From assembly GCA_020630675.1 (NCBI GenBank), contig JAHDIR010000005.1, forward strand, positions 1-64,000: 64,000 nucleotides of DNA, given 5' to 3'. A program made the translations under genes and the position numbers. Shown here piece after piece: positions 55,126 to 64,000 of the stretch. The notes under the pieces are model-generated. The model searched no databases. It saw nothing but the letters and a program-made list of their open reading frames with translations, and was not told the DNA's origin. This DNA is from Bdellovibrionales bacterium. Lineage in GTDB: Bacteria; Bdellovibrionota; Bdellovibrionia; Bdellovibrionales; UBA1609. Position 1 is the stretch's first letter; each line of letters starts with the position of its first letter.

Positions 55126-57414
55126 ATGTCTGTAACTTCTCTCCCTTATCAATCAATTTTTTTAAAACTTCTTTTTATTTTACTCCTTAGTTTTTTTACT
55201 TCTCAGAATTTGTTTGCTTACACCCAATGCATAGATGTTGATGGCAATGGCCTAGGTACTTTTGAATCTAATGGTGAACTCTGCCGAATCAATCCTCGCT
55301 TTGATATTCAAGTGCGTCTAAATTTACTGAACGACTTAAACGCTTTTGATCAAATTGCCTACCAAGTCATTCAGCCTGAGTGCCTTACAGTAGGTGATTA
55401 TACATTTGATACTGGATGCTTTCATAGAGCTTATTCAGACAATGCTGAATATAATGAATTTGCCATTAAAAATAATATTTCTACAACGGCCTTGCTTACA
55501 AAGTTTTACCCAGCTGGCAATAATGATAACCCTTGGGATAAGCTTGTTGTTATTGTTGGCCCTTTTAATTCTACTGGTTTTATGACTGTTGACCAAGAGG
55601 TGCAGTGGTTACTTTCTCAGTCTCAAGGCACTCACCTACACACCTTACTAAGTTACTTTCACGTAGAAGGCTTTTCAGTTTTATATGTTGCAAGCAACCA
55701 CCCCTCAACCAACTTATTACCAGCTAGAGATAAAAGTAGAGCTTTAGCTCATATATTACAAAAAGTTAGAATAATACGTAGTACAGAAAAAACAAGCGCT
55801 CAAGAACCTGTTAAAATTATGGGGTTAAGCTTAGGGGGAGTGTTATCTCGCCTTGCTCTTGTTAGTATGGAGAATTCCCAGCGAATACATGATGTTGATT
55901 TATACTTTTCTGTTGATGCTCCCCATAAGGGCGCGCACATCCCGGCGTCTATACAATACTTGGCCACTTTTTTAGAAAACTCTTTTAGATATGCCTCAAA
56001 TAAAACAGAAGTGTCTGGGCTATTTAATTTTGCATTTCCATTTTCTAGTTTATTTAATTTGATCTTCAAAGGTCTTGTCACCGATGGTGCTCAAGCTTTT
56101 AGTCAAGCTTACAACGCCGCTTCCTTAGCTCGTTTTCAATCTTTAGGCAGTGTTCCCACCAAAGAGCTCTTGGCTTTTCATATAGATCATGCTGACACTA
56201 GTTTTTTTAGCCCTGAATACTTAAGGTTTCTTAACTTAGGTTTTAGTCTTCCTGCCAGAACCAAAGCTAATATAGCCGTAACAAACGCTTCTATTACAGG
56301 GCAAACCAACAATGCCCCCAAGCAATATATGTCTATTATAACGACAGAAAAAAAATCAACTCGACTGTCTTTTACCACTCGAGCCGATACACCCGGCGCT
56401 ACCATTTTTGAAGGAAAGCTCTCTTTTCCTAATCGTAATACCCTTTTCTTGAGTGATCGAGAGTACTTTGAAAAAATAACTCTTGGTAACAACCATAGAA
56501 GTCATGACTCTGTTCCTTGTTCAACAACAGATAATGTGGTTGATACCATTAGTGATGAGTTAGATGGTGTGATTCAAAATTTTTGGCCCAGCTCTGTGGA
56601 GATTCATCATAATGAGACTTGCTTTGTTCCTTTAGGAAGTTCAATTTTTTCTTCCGTCAACTTTGCTAACTCTAACCCAGAAATGTCTGACCTGAGCCGT
56701 TCACCCTTTGATGAAATTATTGGAACCTCAAGGAACACTCCACATTTATCCTTTGAATTACAAATTGTGAATGGAATCATTGATCAATTTAAGAGGCATC
56801 GCCCTCAAAGCCAAGAAGTGATCACTCATGTTCCTGTTGGGCTTTTAGTTGAAAATACCGTTTACAAAATTGGCGGAAGGCATATGACTTATCGCTTTGA
56901 AAATAGCTGTATACACCCCAATAGTGAAGTGCCCGTTGAAAGCAATAATAATTTAGACAGGATAGGAGAGCTGGCTTCTCCTGTGCGCTTTCAAGCTTTG
57001 AAAGAAGAGTTAAACTTAGCTTATAAATTCAAACGAGAAGGTGACTGTTTAACTACGACACCGGTTACAGATTCATCCAATAACACAAACTTTGACCCAT
57101 TGGCTGGTCGGCGCCCAGCTCCTACTGATATTCAGTTGAATGCAAAAGAATTTGGGCTTATACTTCGCGGAGAAACCTACTACTTAAAAGGTGTAAACGT
57201 AGTGGTTGGAGAGCCTGTAACAGATTCTGAATTTATCTCTTTTGATGATCCTCTAAGAATAAGTTGTCTTTTAAATAACAATGACCAACCTGTCACTGCT
57301 ATTAATGATTTAGACCTTCAAGGCCCCGAAGACTCTCGCTATAAAGGGGTTAAAAATATCCTTGATCAAATATATAGCCGAAATTTCGGACGCTACTGTT
57401 CTAATCAAAGATAA
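55126..57414 (+). CDS. Secreted lipase/esterase-like alpha/beta hydrolase
   Basis: A 762-residue protein with a signal peptide ending near NLFA|YTQC. The N-terminal half holds an alpha/beta hydrolase core: LVVIVGPFNSTGF, nucleophile elbow GLSLGG, then VDLYFSVDAPHKGAH, the lid-type motif common in lipases acting on large substrates. NNHRSHDSVPC may provide the His. The C-terminal third has no recognised domain but several Cys. I chose ATG 55126 (AAAGG at 6 nt; compact signal peptide). The upstream ATG 55066 lies within a structured leader and would add 20 residues. Confidence 0.65.
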   Translation: MSVTSLPYQSIFLKLLFILLLSFFTSQNLFAYTQCIDVDGNGLGTFESNGELCRINPRFDIQVRLNLLNDLNAFDQIAYQVIQPECLTVGDYTFDTGCFHRAYSDNAEYNEFAIKNNISTTALLTKFYPAGNNDNPWDKLVVIVGPFNSTGFMTVDQEVQWLLSQSQGTHLHTLLSYFHVEGFSVLYVASNHPSTNLLPARDKSRALAHILQKVRIIRSTEKTSAQEPVKIMGLSLGGVLSRLALVSMENSQRIHDVDLYFSVDAPHKGAHIPASIQYLATFLENSFRYASNKTEVSGLFNFAFPFSSLFNLIFKGLVTDGAQAFSQAYNAASLARFQSLGSVPTKELLAFHIDHADTSFFSPEYLRFLNLGFSLPARTKANIAVTNASITGQTNNAPKQYMSIITTEKKSTRLSFTTRADTPGATIFEGKLSFPNRNTLFLSDREYFEKITLGNNHRSHDSVPCSTTDNVVDTISDELDGVIQNFWPSSVEIHHNETCFVPLGSSIFSSVNFANSNPEMSDLSRSPFDEIIGTSRNTPHLSFELQIVNGIIDQFKRHRPQSQEVITHVPVGLLVENTVYKIGGRHMTYRFENSCIHPNSEVPVESNNNLDRIGELASPVRFQALKEELNLAYKFKREGDCLTTTPVTDSSNNTNFDPLAGRRPAPTDIQLNAKEFGLILRGETYYLKGVNVVVGEPVTDSEFISFDDPLRISCLLNNNDQPVTAINDLDLQGPEDSRYKGVKNILDQIYSRNFGRYCSNQR

Positions 57415-57429
57415 ATAACAAATATTAAT

Positions 57430-57464
57430 GGCAGACAGCTCTTAAAAAATAAGAGCTGTTCGCC
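57430..57464. terminator. Hairpin between convergent genes
   Basis: ACAGCTCTTA (57435-57444) and TAAGAGCTGT (57450-57459) form a perfect 10-bp stem with an A5 loop, between the lipase-like gene and the minus-strand LRR-like gene. No U-run follows on either strand, so factor-independent termination is uncertain. Confidence 0.5.
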
Positions 57465-57470
57465 TAACCA

Positions 57471-59498
57471 CTAACGACTAAAGTCTAAAGAGTACTGACT
57501 CCAAAGCCCTTCACCTACATAGGCCCCTTGTCCCGAAATTTTTTGAGATTGATCGTTAGTCAATTGACATAAATTTCCTTTTAAAACTTGAAAGCGAGTA
57601 AACCCAGTGGATTCATTAATTTGCTTGCGATTAGCCCACACCCCATCAAATAAGTTATCACAATAAACCTGAGTTAAGCCATTAAATCGTACACGCGCCT
57701 CTTCAAATTTCTCCCCCGGAATTCCAAAAATGGATTGGTCTAAACTGCCGACAAACTGATTACCAGAAGCAAACCAATACTTTAAATGCTTTAAACCAGT
57801 TAAATCAAAACTGGTTATATAGGCACCCGTATAATCAATATTAAATTCATTCATTTTTGTAGGCAGTAAATCTTGGGGCTTATGAGGTTGACCGCCAAAA
57901 TCAACGCCAGGAGCTAAGAATTTTTGCAAAGAAACTAATGCCGTCCAATCGGGAAACTTATAAGGACCTGTTGTATTGCTGAATGGATTATTGCTTATAT
58001 TAAAATATCGCAAATGTAAATTCTTAGAAGGGTCTGGAAAATTATCTATATCTAATAAATTATTCCTGACATTAAAACTTGTTAATGCCAATAAAGACCT
58101 AATTTGAGGAATGTATCCCTGCACCAAACTGTCTGTTAACCGAAAATGAATTAAGGTTTGAGGCGCATTTTCTAACCAATTACTGTTAAGAACTCCAGTA
58201 ATTGGCCCACTCAATGAAATAGAGGTTAATGACAGAGGCCAAGACTTATTCCAGTCATGTGATATATCTAAATAACAAGAATTATGAGTTATATCAAAGT
58301 ACTTGAGCATGGGCGAAGAACCAATTTGGGGTACAGAATTGCCTCGGCAATTTTCTAGTTTCATGGCAGATCTCGAAACTTGAAATTGCGTTAGAGTTTG
58401 ACTTTTTATTTCTTCTGGAAAATTTACCTTCAGATTAACACCAAGTAATCGATAGTAAGTGATATCAGAAGTAAACTTAGCTATATCCATAGCTTCACCA
58501 GAAATATTCTTACAAAACAAACCACTACAATACAGATCATAGTAAATGATTGAACGATAACAAGAGGGCCCCATCACAGGATGTTTTAATGGATTGGTAA
58601 ATTCGCTAGATGTATAAAATCGATAATTTTTTAATTTTTCACCATGACATTTAATATCCTTAGGTAATGAAAGTAATTGGGAATTATAAAAAAGTTGATA
58701 GCTCTCTAGGGCAGGAAATTGGTCTGGGTCAGGAGCATCACCCGACAAACCATATGGATTAACTTTTGAACTCTTATTATTCACATATAAATAACTTAAA
58801 TTTTTATAGCCTCCTGTCACTGGAAATAAGTTTTGCACGGGAGCTATAACTAAGTTTTCTTCATGCCCTAACTTCTTGCTTGCAGCCCAAAAAACTCTTT
58901 CAATTTCTTCTGGGCAATGTTTTACGGTCACTTTATAAGGATAATTTTTGTTTAAATAATAATAAGAAACATTTTTTGATAGTTTAACGTCAGGAGAACC
59001 ATCCCCAAAGTTCCAAATGGGAATTTGTTGAGCGCTGGGTGTACTTTCAAAACTAAAACGTGAAAAATTAGAATAAGCATCAAATTGAGCAACAGCGCGG
59101 CAGTTTTGTACTTTTCGAACCACCTTAACTTTTTTAAATCTCAACTTGGGTGAGTGCGTAATTTTTATTTCCGAAATACTCATATCTGTTTCGGGACCAT
59201 TAGAGAAGTCTAAACTGACCTTCCAAGTTTGGTTTTTTAAACAATCAACCTTAACAGTCGTTCCAACAAACTTCCCTTCAATTAAAATATTTTTAAAACC
59301 AGGGTGAGAGCAATAACCTGAAACTTTAAAGTTGGATTGGTTGTCAAAAACAATTTTTTCATTAGAACTGACCGTGACATGAGCTGAACCATTGCCCTTT
59401 AAAAAGGGGCGATTTAAACCTTCTAAGCTGGCAAATGCCGATAAACTTAGTCCTAATAATGAAACTAAAATTAAAAAATAATGAATTAAATAAAACAT
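57471..59498 (-). CDS. Secreted protein with PKD-like and leucine-rich regions
   Basis: A 675-residue protein with a signal peptide (cleavage near AFA). Residues about 120-200 contain WNFGDGSPDVK, the core of a PKD/Ig-like domain. The second half has irregular leucine-rich segments (LKYFDITHNSC, LTSISLSGPITG, LTSFNVRNNLLD, LRYFNISNNPFS, LKYWFASGNQFVG), each like one LRR turn. It probably mediates surface binding. It is the last gene of a three-gene operon with the small secreted protein and the ASH-domain protein. Confidence 0.65.
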   Translation of the reverse strand: MFYLIHYFLILVSLLGLSLSAFASLEGLNRPFLKGNGSAHVTVSSNEKIVFDNQSNFKVSGYCSHPGFKNILIEGKFVGTTVKVDCLKNQTWKVSLDFSNGPETDMSISEIKITHSPKLRFKKVKVVRKVQNCRAVAQFDAYSNFSRFSFESTPSAQQIPIWNFGDGSPDVKLSKNVSYYYLNKNYPYKVTVKHCPEEIERVFWAASKKLGHEENLVIAPVQNLFPVTGGYKNLSYLYVNNKSSKVNPYGLSGDAPDPDQFPALESYQLFYNSQLLSLPKDIKCHGEKLKNYRFYTSSEFTNPLKHPVMGPSCYRSIIYYDLYCSGLFCKNISGEAMDIAKFTSDITYYRLLGVNLKVNFPEEIKSQTLTQFQVSRSAMKLENCRGNSVPQIGSSPMLKYFDITHNSCYLDISHDWNKSWPLSLTSISLSGPITGVLNSNWLENAPQTLIHFRLTDSLVQGYIPQIRSLLALTSFNVRNNLLDIDNFPDPSKNLHLRYFNISNNPFSNTTGPYKFPDWTALVSLQKFLAPGVDFGGQPHKPQDLLPTKMNEFNIDYTGAYITSFDLTGLKHLKYWFASGNQFVGSLDQSIFGIPGEKFEEARVRFNGLTQVYCDNLFDGVWANRKQINESTGFTRFQVLKGNLCQLTNDQSQKISGQGAYVGEGLWSQYSLDFSR

Positions 59499-59531
59499 AA
59501 CGTCTCCATAAACTGAATAATTTGAAAAAAT

Positions 59532-59783
59532 TTATTTGGTTAGGTAATTAACAAAATTCTGTTGTGAAATTTTATTTTCTCCATCTATTACTGACAAAGC
59601 TTTCTCTATAAAGAGCAAGCTTGAGTCAATTTGTTTTTTACTGTGTTCCTCATCGCTTAATTCATTTCTAATTTTCATGATTAAGTCAGATAAATCCTGT
59701 TTATCTAACTTTTGTTTTGAAGCATATACAGAACAACAAAATAAATAAATTAAGAGAATTAATAATTTACATTTAATCACCAC
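59532..59783 (-). CDS. Small secreted protein of the surface operon
   Basis: An 83-residue protein with a hydrophobic leader (IKCKLLILLIYLFCCSVYA) and a charged, helical mature part (QDLSDLIMKIRNELSDEEHSKK). GTG start with AAGGAGG 5 nt upstream; a second GTG follows directly. The function is unknown. It lies between the ASH-domain and LRR-like genes with small gaps. Confidence 0.6.
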   Translation of the reverse strand: MVIKCKLLILLIYLFCCSVYASKQKLDKQDLSDLIMKIRNELSDEEHSKKQIDSSLLFIEKALSVIDGENKISQQNFVNYLTK

Positions 59784-59827
59784 AGCTACCTCCTTGTAAC
59801 TTTGTTTAAAACTTCATAAATCGTAAT

Positions 59828-61765
59828 CTAATTTTTAACTAATTTAACACTTTTAAATTTATAGTGAGCCACATATGTACAAGCACTTTCTACATCATTT
59901 CTAGATGTTGTTTTTACATAGTAATAATTGTCACCTTCAGATGACATTGGCAAAACTACAGAATGAGCATTTCCAAAAATAACACTCTGATGAAGAGAAT
60001 GCTGACATAATGCATCGGCAAAAACTTCTAAAGAAACCCCAGGAGTTGATAAAATTCCTGTAGCAACAAGCTCTACAGGATTAACTGAAGACGTTTCTCC
60101 ATTTTTTATTCCAACTAAATGCCACCGCCAATTGTTTGGATTTGGCTCTTCATGAGAGGGCAACATTCTTCCCACTCCCAGTAAGTCTACCGAGCTCACC
60201 TGAAGAGATAAACCATCTTCATAAAAAACTTGTAGAGTGTCAGAAAAAACCCCTTCGTTTTCAGGCCTAAATTCAACACCAAACACACAGGTTTTGCCCT
60301 GTTGCAGATGAGGGCCGCACTCCTGATCTTTAAGCTCATGGTTTTCTAACTTATAAAATGGGCCCATTTTATCATTAAAGTTTAAATTTGTGGCCTCACT
60401 TTCTCCAACATTTGTAACTGTTAAAAGCTTTGAGGTGGATGTATTCACTTTGTTAGAACCAAAATTAAACAGAGGTGACTCATTAAATACTAAAAATGCT
60501 GGAAGCACGGATACGCCTAGTAAATTTTTAGTAAAAAATTTGGTTTTAGCACCATCAAAATAACTTAACTTTAACTGACCATTATTAATTCCTCTGGCCG
60601 TTGGTGAAAAACTCACAACAATGTTGCACATTGTTCCTGGGGCAATTTCATTATTACAAATATATTCTTTTTCTAATGATTTATTTTTTAAAACGGAAAA
60701 GGGACGTCCCGAAGCTTTCAACTTTATTTCAGAAATAGAGCTTAAGCCTATATTTTTGATTTCGAAAATTTGGTTAACTTTATCACCCAAGGTGAGCTCT
60801 TTAAATCTAAAAGGGTCTGATTGACTCATTAATAATTGTCCAGGAGGTTGTCCTCTCCCTATTAAAGACAGATTTATGTGCTGGGTACTTACACCATTAT
60901 TATATTCTAATAACAAAGTAGCATTGTTTTTCAAGTCGTCTTGGGGTTGAAATTCAATCAAAAATTCACACTCTTGGCCTTTAACTAACTGATTTTGACA
61001 ATGGTATTTTTGATTTAGATCAGGGTTATTCTTAATTACAAAAGCTTTTGATAATCCGTTTTTCCATTTGAAGTTTATACTTTGAGCAATGTATCCTCCC
61101 CTATGAAAAACTTGAAAACGATAGTGAGATTTGGCTCCAATTGTTGTTTTAAAAAAATTATAACTATGTCGGCTAAGCACTAACAAAGCTGGTTCTACAA
61201 TTTTATAATTTACTTTAAATTGGTTTTGAACAGAATTTACTGAATTAAAATAATTTAACTTTAGAGAGACTGTTCTTGAGGACAACTGGTCAGCTGACAA
61301 TTGTAAAAAAAGACTACATTTTTTACCTGGCTCTAAATCATCAGAACATGTTCCTTTTAAACCCGGAAATTCACCACCTACAAAACCAAGCGGGTAACTC
61401 AAGCCAGTAACTTCTAAACCTGTAGCCTTTTGTTCTCCAATATTTTCTAAAAGAATTTCAAAAAATTTAAGCTTTCCAATTGGGATTTCACCCATATCTA
61501 ATTGATGTTTAAAATTAAATTTAATTTTAGCTGGCTGATAAACAGACGATATATTTTTAAGAGCTTGGTATGATTTGAGTAAAAGTTTGTAGGTCTTATC
61601 AATTTGCTTCTGATGAGGCTGCGAAAAATATAGCTTTTTATCAATAGCATCTAATGATTCATATAGCTTCCATTTTTCTGACACATGTATATCAACTTCA
61701 GCCATAACAACACTTGAAAGAGCAGACGATATAATTATCAAAAAAATAAAAATTAGTTTCATCAA
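59828..61765 (-). CDS. Secreted protein with four ASH/HYDIN-like Ig repeats
   Basis: A 645-residue protein with a signal peptide and four tandem beta-sandwich repeats (about residues 85-190, 195-300, 310-415, 425-530) of the choice-of-anchor-D/ASPM-SPD2-HYDIN type. Each has the end motif Cys...(LEPGKKCSLFL, LVKGQECEFLIEF, IAPGTMCNIVVSF, LQQGKTCVFGVEF) with a Cys pair per repeat. A different C-terminal domain follows. AAGGAGG lies 10 nt before the ATG. Adhesion or envelope association is inferred. First gene of the operon with the small secreted and LRR-like genes. Confidence 0.8.
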   Translation of the reverse strand: MMKLIFIFLIIISSALSSVVMAEVDIHVSEKWKLYESLDAIDKKLYFSQPHQKQIDKTYKLLLKSYQALKNISSVYQPAKIKFNFKHQLDMGEIPIGKLKFFEILLENIGEQKATGLEVTGLSYPLGFVGGEFPGLKGTCSDDLEPGKKCSLFLQLSADQLSSRTVSLKLNYFNSVNSVQNQFKVNYKIVEPALLVLSRHSYNFFKTTIGAKSHYRFQVFHRGGYIAQSINFKWKNGLSKAFVIKNNPDLNQKYHCQNQLVKGQECEFLIEFQPQDDLKNNATLLLEYNNGVSTQHINLSLIGRGQPPGQLLMSQSDPFRFKELTLGDKVNQIFEIKNIGLSSISEIKLKASGRPFSVLKNKSLEKEYICNNEIAPGTMCNIVVSFSPTARGINNGQLKLSYFDGAKTKFFTKNLLGVSVLPAFLVFNESPLFNFGSNKVNTSTSKLLTVTNVGESEATNLNFNDKMGPFYKLENHELKDQECGPHLQQGKTCVFGVEFRPENEGVFSDTLQVFYEDGLSLQVSSVDLLGVGRMLPSHEEPNPNNWRWHLVGIKNGETSSVNPVELVATGILSTPGVSLEVFADALCQHSLHQSVIFGNAHSVVLPMSSEGDNYYYVKTTSRNDVESACTYVAHYKFKSVKLVKN

Positions 61766-61872
61766 AAAAAACCCTCCTTGGTTTTTTGAATCAAAAAGAT
61801 TGTGTCAGAATTAAACTCACTTGGTCAAATTAAAAAAAGAGCTCTTATTCCTTAAAGCTCTTTAATTTAGGG

Positions 61873-61937
61873 CTGTTGGCAGTAATGCCAAGGGTAATTT
61901 CAGCTATAGGCAAAAAAAACTTTACCTTTGCCAACAG
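61873..61937. promoter_or_regulatory. Dyad operator region at the TIGR02147 gene
   Basis: CTGTTGGCA (61873-61881) is complementary to TGCCAACAG (61929-61937) and, in part, to TGCCAA (61886-61891), with GGTAA/TTACC pairing just inside. The right arm overlaps the -35 to -10 spacer of the predicted promoter, so repressor binding there would block it. Confidence 0.4.
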
Positions 61938-61948
61938 TGTCTTATAAT
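61921..61948 (+). promoter_or_regulatory. Promoter of the TIGR02147 regulator gene
   Basis: TTTACC (61921-61926), 16 bp, perfect TATAAT (61943-61948). The predicted start of transcription is about 22 nt before the ATG at 61977. The spacer carries the TGCCAACA arm of the dyad. Confidence 0.5.
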
Positions 61949-61976
61949 TAATTATTATTTAACGCCTAGGGATAAC

Positions 61977-62819
61977 ATGTCGACAAAAATCCAGATAAAC
62001 CTATTGCAATATCAAGGCTACCTTTGTTTTCTAAATGATTTTGTAAAATTAAAAAAACAAAATTGCCCTGAGTGGAGCTTGGGAGTTTGGGCAAAAGCAC
62101 TAGGTTTAAAATCCACCTCATCTATTTCTAAAATTCTTAAAAACGAAAGGGCTCCTGGGGAAAAAATTACGAATTCATTGGTTGATTATTTTAATTTCAA
62201 TGAAAAGGAAAGATTATATTTTAATGATTTAATCAGTCTAGAGAAAACAAAAGACAACTCCCCTATTAAGTCTATATTAAAATCTCGCATTGCTCAAAAC
62301 GGTCACAACAAAGAAATTCAAATTTTAGAAATGAAAACATTCGAAGTCATCAGTAGCTGGTTTCACTTGGCACTTAGGCAAATGACTCGACTCAAAAAGT
62401 TTAAACTCGATACCACTTGGATTAGTAATCAATTTATATTTAAAGTGAATGATAAAGAAATTCAGACGGCACTCAACACCCTTGAAAGAGTCGGCTTAGT
62501 TTCTATTCAAAAAAATAAAGTCTCTTTAAAGTCTAAAAGTGTCTCGACCAGTGAAGACATCAAAGATCTAGCTATTCAAAATTATCATAAAAGCATGCTG
62601 AGCAAAGCTAAATCTTCAATTGATTTAGTCCCTGTTAAAAACAGAGAAATTTTGTCAGGAACTTTGTGTTTTAATAAAAATGATATGCCAAAAGCCAAAG
62701 AGTTACTCAGAAACTTTTTAAATGAATTTGGTGAAACAATGGATAGTCAGCAAGCCAACGAGATCTATCAAGTTCAATTACAGTTTTTCCCTCTCACACA
62801 AATTGAAAAGGAGCAATAA
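61977..62819 (+). CDS. TIGR02147 family protein (likely HTH regulator)
   Basis: A 280-residue protein with the order of the TIGR02147 family: N-terminal helical region with LQYQGYLCFLNDFV and a helix-turn-helix-like WAKALGLKSTSSISKILKNER, then FNEKERLYFNDLI, a middle domain starting FEVISSWFHLALRQM and a C-terminal part with DLVPVKNREI. The family is expanded in Bdellovibrionota and Fibrobacter, has no established biochemical role that I know of, and is thought to be regulatory. AGGGA precedes the ATG. Its stop overlaps the next gene's start (TAATG), so the secreted protein downstream is probably its partner. Confidence 0.85.
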   Translation: MSTKIQINLLQYQGYLCFLNDFVKLKKQNCPEWSLGVWAKALGLKSTSSISKILKNERAPGEKITNSLVDYFNFNEKERLYFNDLISLEKTKDNSPIKSILKSRIAQNGHNKEIQILEMKTFEVISSWFHLALRQMTRLKKFKLDTTWISNQFIFKVNDKEIQTALNTLERVGLVSIQKNKVSLKSKSVSTSEDIKDLAIQNYHKSMLSKAKSSIDLVPVKNREILSGTLCFNKNDMPKAKELLRNFLNEFGETMDSQQANEIYQVQLQFFPLTQIEKEQ

Positions 62820-64000
62820 TGATTCACCTCTTTTTTATTCTAGCTACAGTCTTTTCCTTTCAGGCCTTATCATGGGACAAGGTGGGAAACGCAGGGTTTG
62901 TCATTGATTGCCAGGGTCAGGTTGAGGTTTTTGATTTTTTTGAAGCTAAAAATAAAAATCAGCTTCTGAGCTTTAGTTCACTTCCAGGAGAATCTGTTCA
63001 TGAAAAAGTGGAAGGATTATTAATTAAATTAGAACAACTTGACCCAAACCGTGCCAAAAATTATAGATTTCAATATAAAAATTTTTGGAATAAAAATAAA
63101 ATTATCGAAACTGAAAGATCGACTTTTACTCTAAATCATATTGAAGTAAAAGATAAAACCAATCAAAAAGATTACGGTCTTGGTGATGTATCTATTCCTG
63201 AAAACTGTTCTTTAAAACTTGCCTTACAGCAGTTTGCACCAAGCTATAAGGGCGGCTATCGCCAAGGACGTATTCAAGTAGAAATCTATAGTCAGCTTTG
63301 GAACACCTTATCCAATGATATTAAAGCAGGCCTTATTTTACATGAGCTATTTTACCGAGAAAATATTTTACTCGACTTTAATTTTAACTCCATGGGTGTA
63401 CGTCAACTTAATGCTCTTCTTGTATCTGATCAGTTTTCAAATATGAAAAAAATTGACTGGGAAGCGTCTTTAAAAAAGAACCATCTTAACCCAATGTTTC
63501 CACTTTTTCATCCTCTTTTCAATCAATCAACAATAGATTTAGAAACGGCACGCGGTCGTTGGAAAGGTTTTAAAACGTATAATTATGCAGGGCCAATTCT
63601 TAAAGGTTTTGTTGATATTTCATTTTTAGCAAGTAAAGAGGTCATTTCACAATCCCCTTATTATATTCTAGGTCATTACCCTGAATATTTATCTTTAAAA
63701 AATAAATCTGAAGTTCATTTTACAAATCTAGGGCCTATTGATTTAAAAGTAATTGTTCCTGAAACCTGTTTGATTAAATTTACTGGAGTTAGATTGAATA
63801 ACTTAGACCAACCTAAGTTTTTAAGTCTTGGATATAATAAAAAGGGAAAAGTTGATCAAAACTGTCAAGCGCGTTTTGACCAAAAAAGTAGCTACCGAAA
63901 CCCACGTATTACTCAAATGAGTTGGGTCAAAGTGAACATAAAAATTGATAAATTCAGTGATATAGAAAAAGTCTTAATTTTAGAAAGAGACACGGCTATC
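62819..64000 (+). CDS. Secreted protein downstream of TIGR02147 gene (3' end outside window)
   Basis: Translating from the ATG at 62819 (overlapping the TAA of the regulator) gives an open frame of about 394 codons to the window end. It starts with a signal peptide (MIHLFFILATVFSFQALSW) and has a conserved-looking middle motif IKAGLILHELFYREN, with a His-Glu pair that might be metal-binding, followed by scattered Cys. No family name can be given. Translational overlap with TIGR02147 implies a functional pair, a combination I recall as typical of this phylum but did not verify. Confidence 0.75.
   Translation, partial: MIHLFFILATVFSFQALSWDKVGNAGFVIDCQGQVEVFDFFEAKNKNQLLSFSSLPGESVHEKVEGLLIKLEQLDPNRAKNYRFQYKNFWNKNKIIETERSTFTLNHIEVKDKTNQKDYGLGDVSIPENCSLKLALQQFAPSYKGGYRQGRIQVEIYSQLWNTLSNDIKAGLILHELFYRENILLDFNFNSMGVRQLNALLVSDQFSNMKKIDWEASLKKNHLNPMFPLFHPLFNQSTIDLETARGRWKGFKTYNYAGPILKGFVDISFLASKEVISQSPYYILGHYPEYLSLKNKSEVHFTNLGPIDLKVIVPETCLIKFTGVRLNNLDQPKFLSLGYNKKGKVDQNCQARFDQKSSYRNPRITQMSWVKVNIKIDKFSDIEKVLILERDTAI

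Overview
The window is AT-rich, mostly coding, and looks like chromosomal DNA of a predatory or environmental member of the Bdellovibrionota (Bdellovibrio/Bacteriovorax relatives). Three things point there. Many genes encode lipoproteins with the unusual FQNC-type lipobox. A TIGR02147-type regulator sits next to a secreted protein of unknown function. There is also a myxobacterial-type Agl/Glt gliding-like operon with an AgmX/PglI-type TonB-like protein. No species name can be justified from the sequence alone. I saw no rRNA, tRNA, CRISPR array, phage or transposase gene.

Layout. 1-5.8 kb: an edge-truncated BspA-type leucine-rich repeat protein, an exported PepD-like M20 dipeptidase, a pectate-lyase-like lipoprotein and a degenerate receiver-domain protein. 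5.8-20.8 kb: two very large LamG lipoproteins, an alpha/beta hydrolase, small secreted proteins, two clan GH-A-like glycosidase lipoproteins, a CHMI-like tautomerase paired with a UPF0489 arginase-fold protein, and a DUF3943 membrane protein. 20.9-22.5 kb: two GNAT acetyltransferases enclosed by inverted copies of a paired short repeat, the best candidate for an unrecognised mobile or transferred cassette. 22.5-33.3 kb: a ten-gene minus-strand operon (TolQ-like, two TolR/ExbD-like, large TPR protein, small periplasmic protein, AgmX/TonB-like, Ig-like lipoprotein with a Pro-Glu tail, beta-barrel, second TPR protein, vWA lipoprotein). It has the composition of a gliding or envelope-spanning force-transducing machine, with the vWA lipoprotein in the position of a CglB-like adhesin. 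33.6-41 kb: another copy of the paired repeat, a second pectate-lyase lipoprotein, an HxlR-regulated oxidoreductase cassette, and a DUF898 plus M48 peptidase pair. 41-54.7 kb: two more LamG lipoproteins, a di-heme cytochrome lipoprotein, a beta-propeller/beta-helix lipoprotein pair and a trypsin-like protease. 55-64 kb: a secreted lipase-like protein, a three-gene operon of surface-type repeat proteins, and the TIGR02147 regulator with its downstream secreted partner running off the window.

How it fits together (inference). Most products are predicted to be exported, and many are lipidated. The recurring theme is carbohydrate recognition (four three-module LamG paralogues with the same N- and C-terminal frame) interspersed with carbohydrate-cleaving lipoproteins (two PL1-like, two GH-A-like, one beta-helix and one beta-propeller). 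This fits a cell-surface system for binding and degrading polysaccharide, prey or host glycans, next to a gliding-type motor operon. The most notable unexplained signal is the repeat core AAGTGTGTCCGTACCTTTT. It occurs as doublets in three intergenic places and, in frame, inside two of the four LamG genes.
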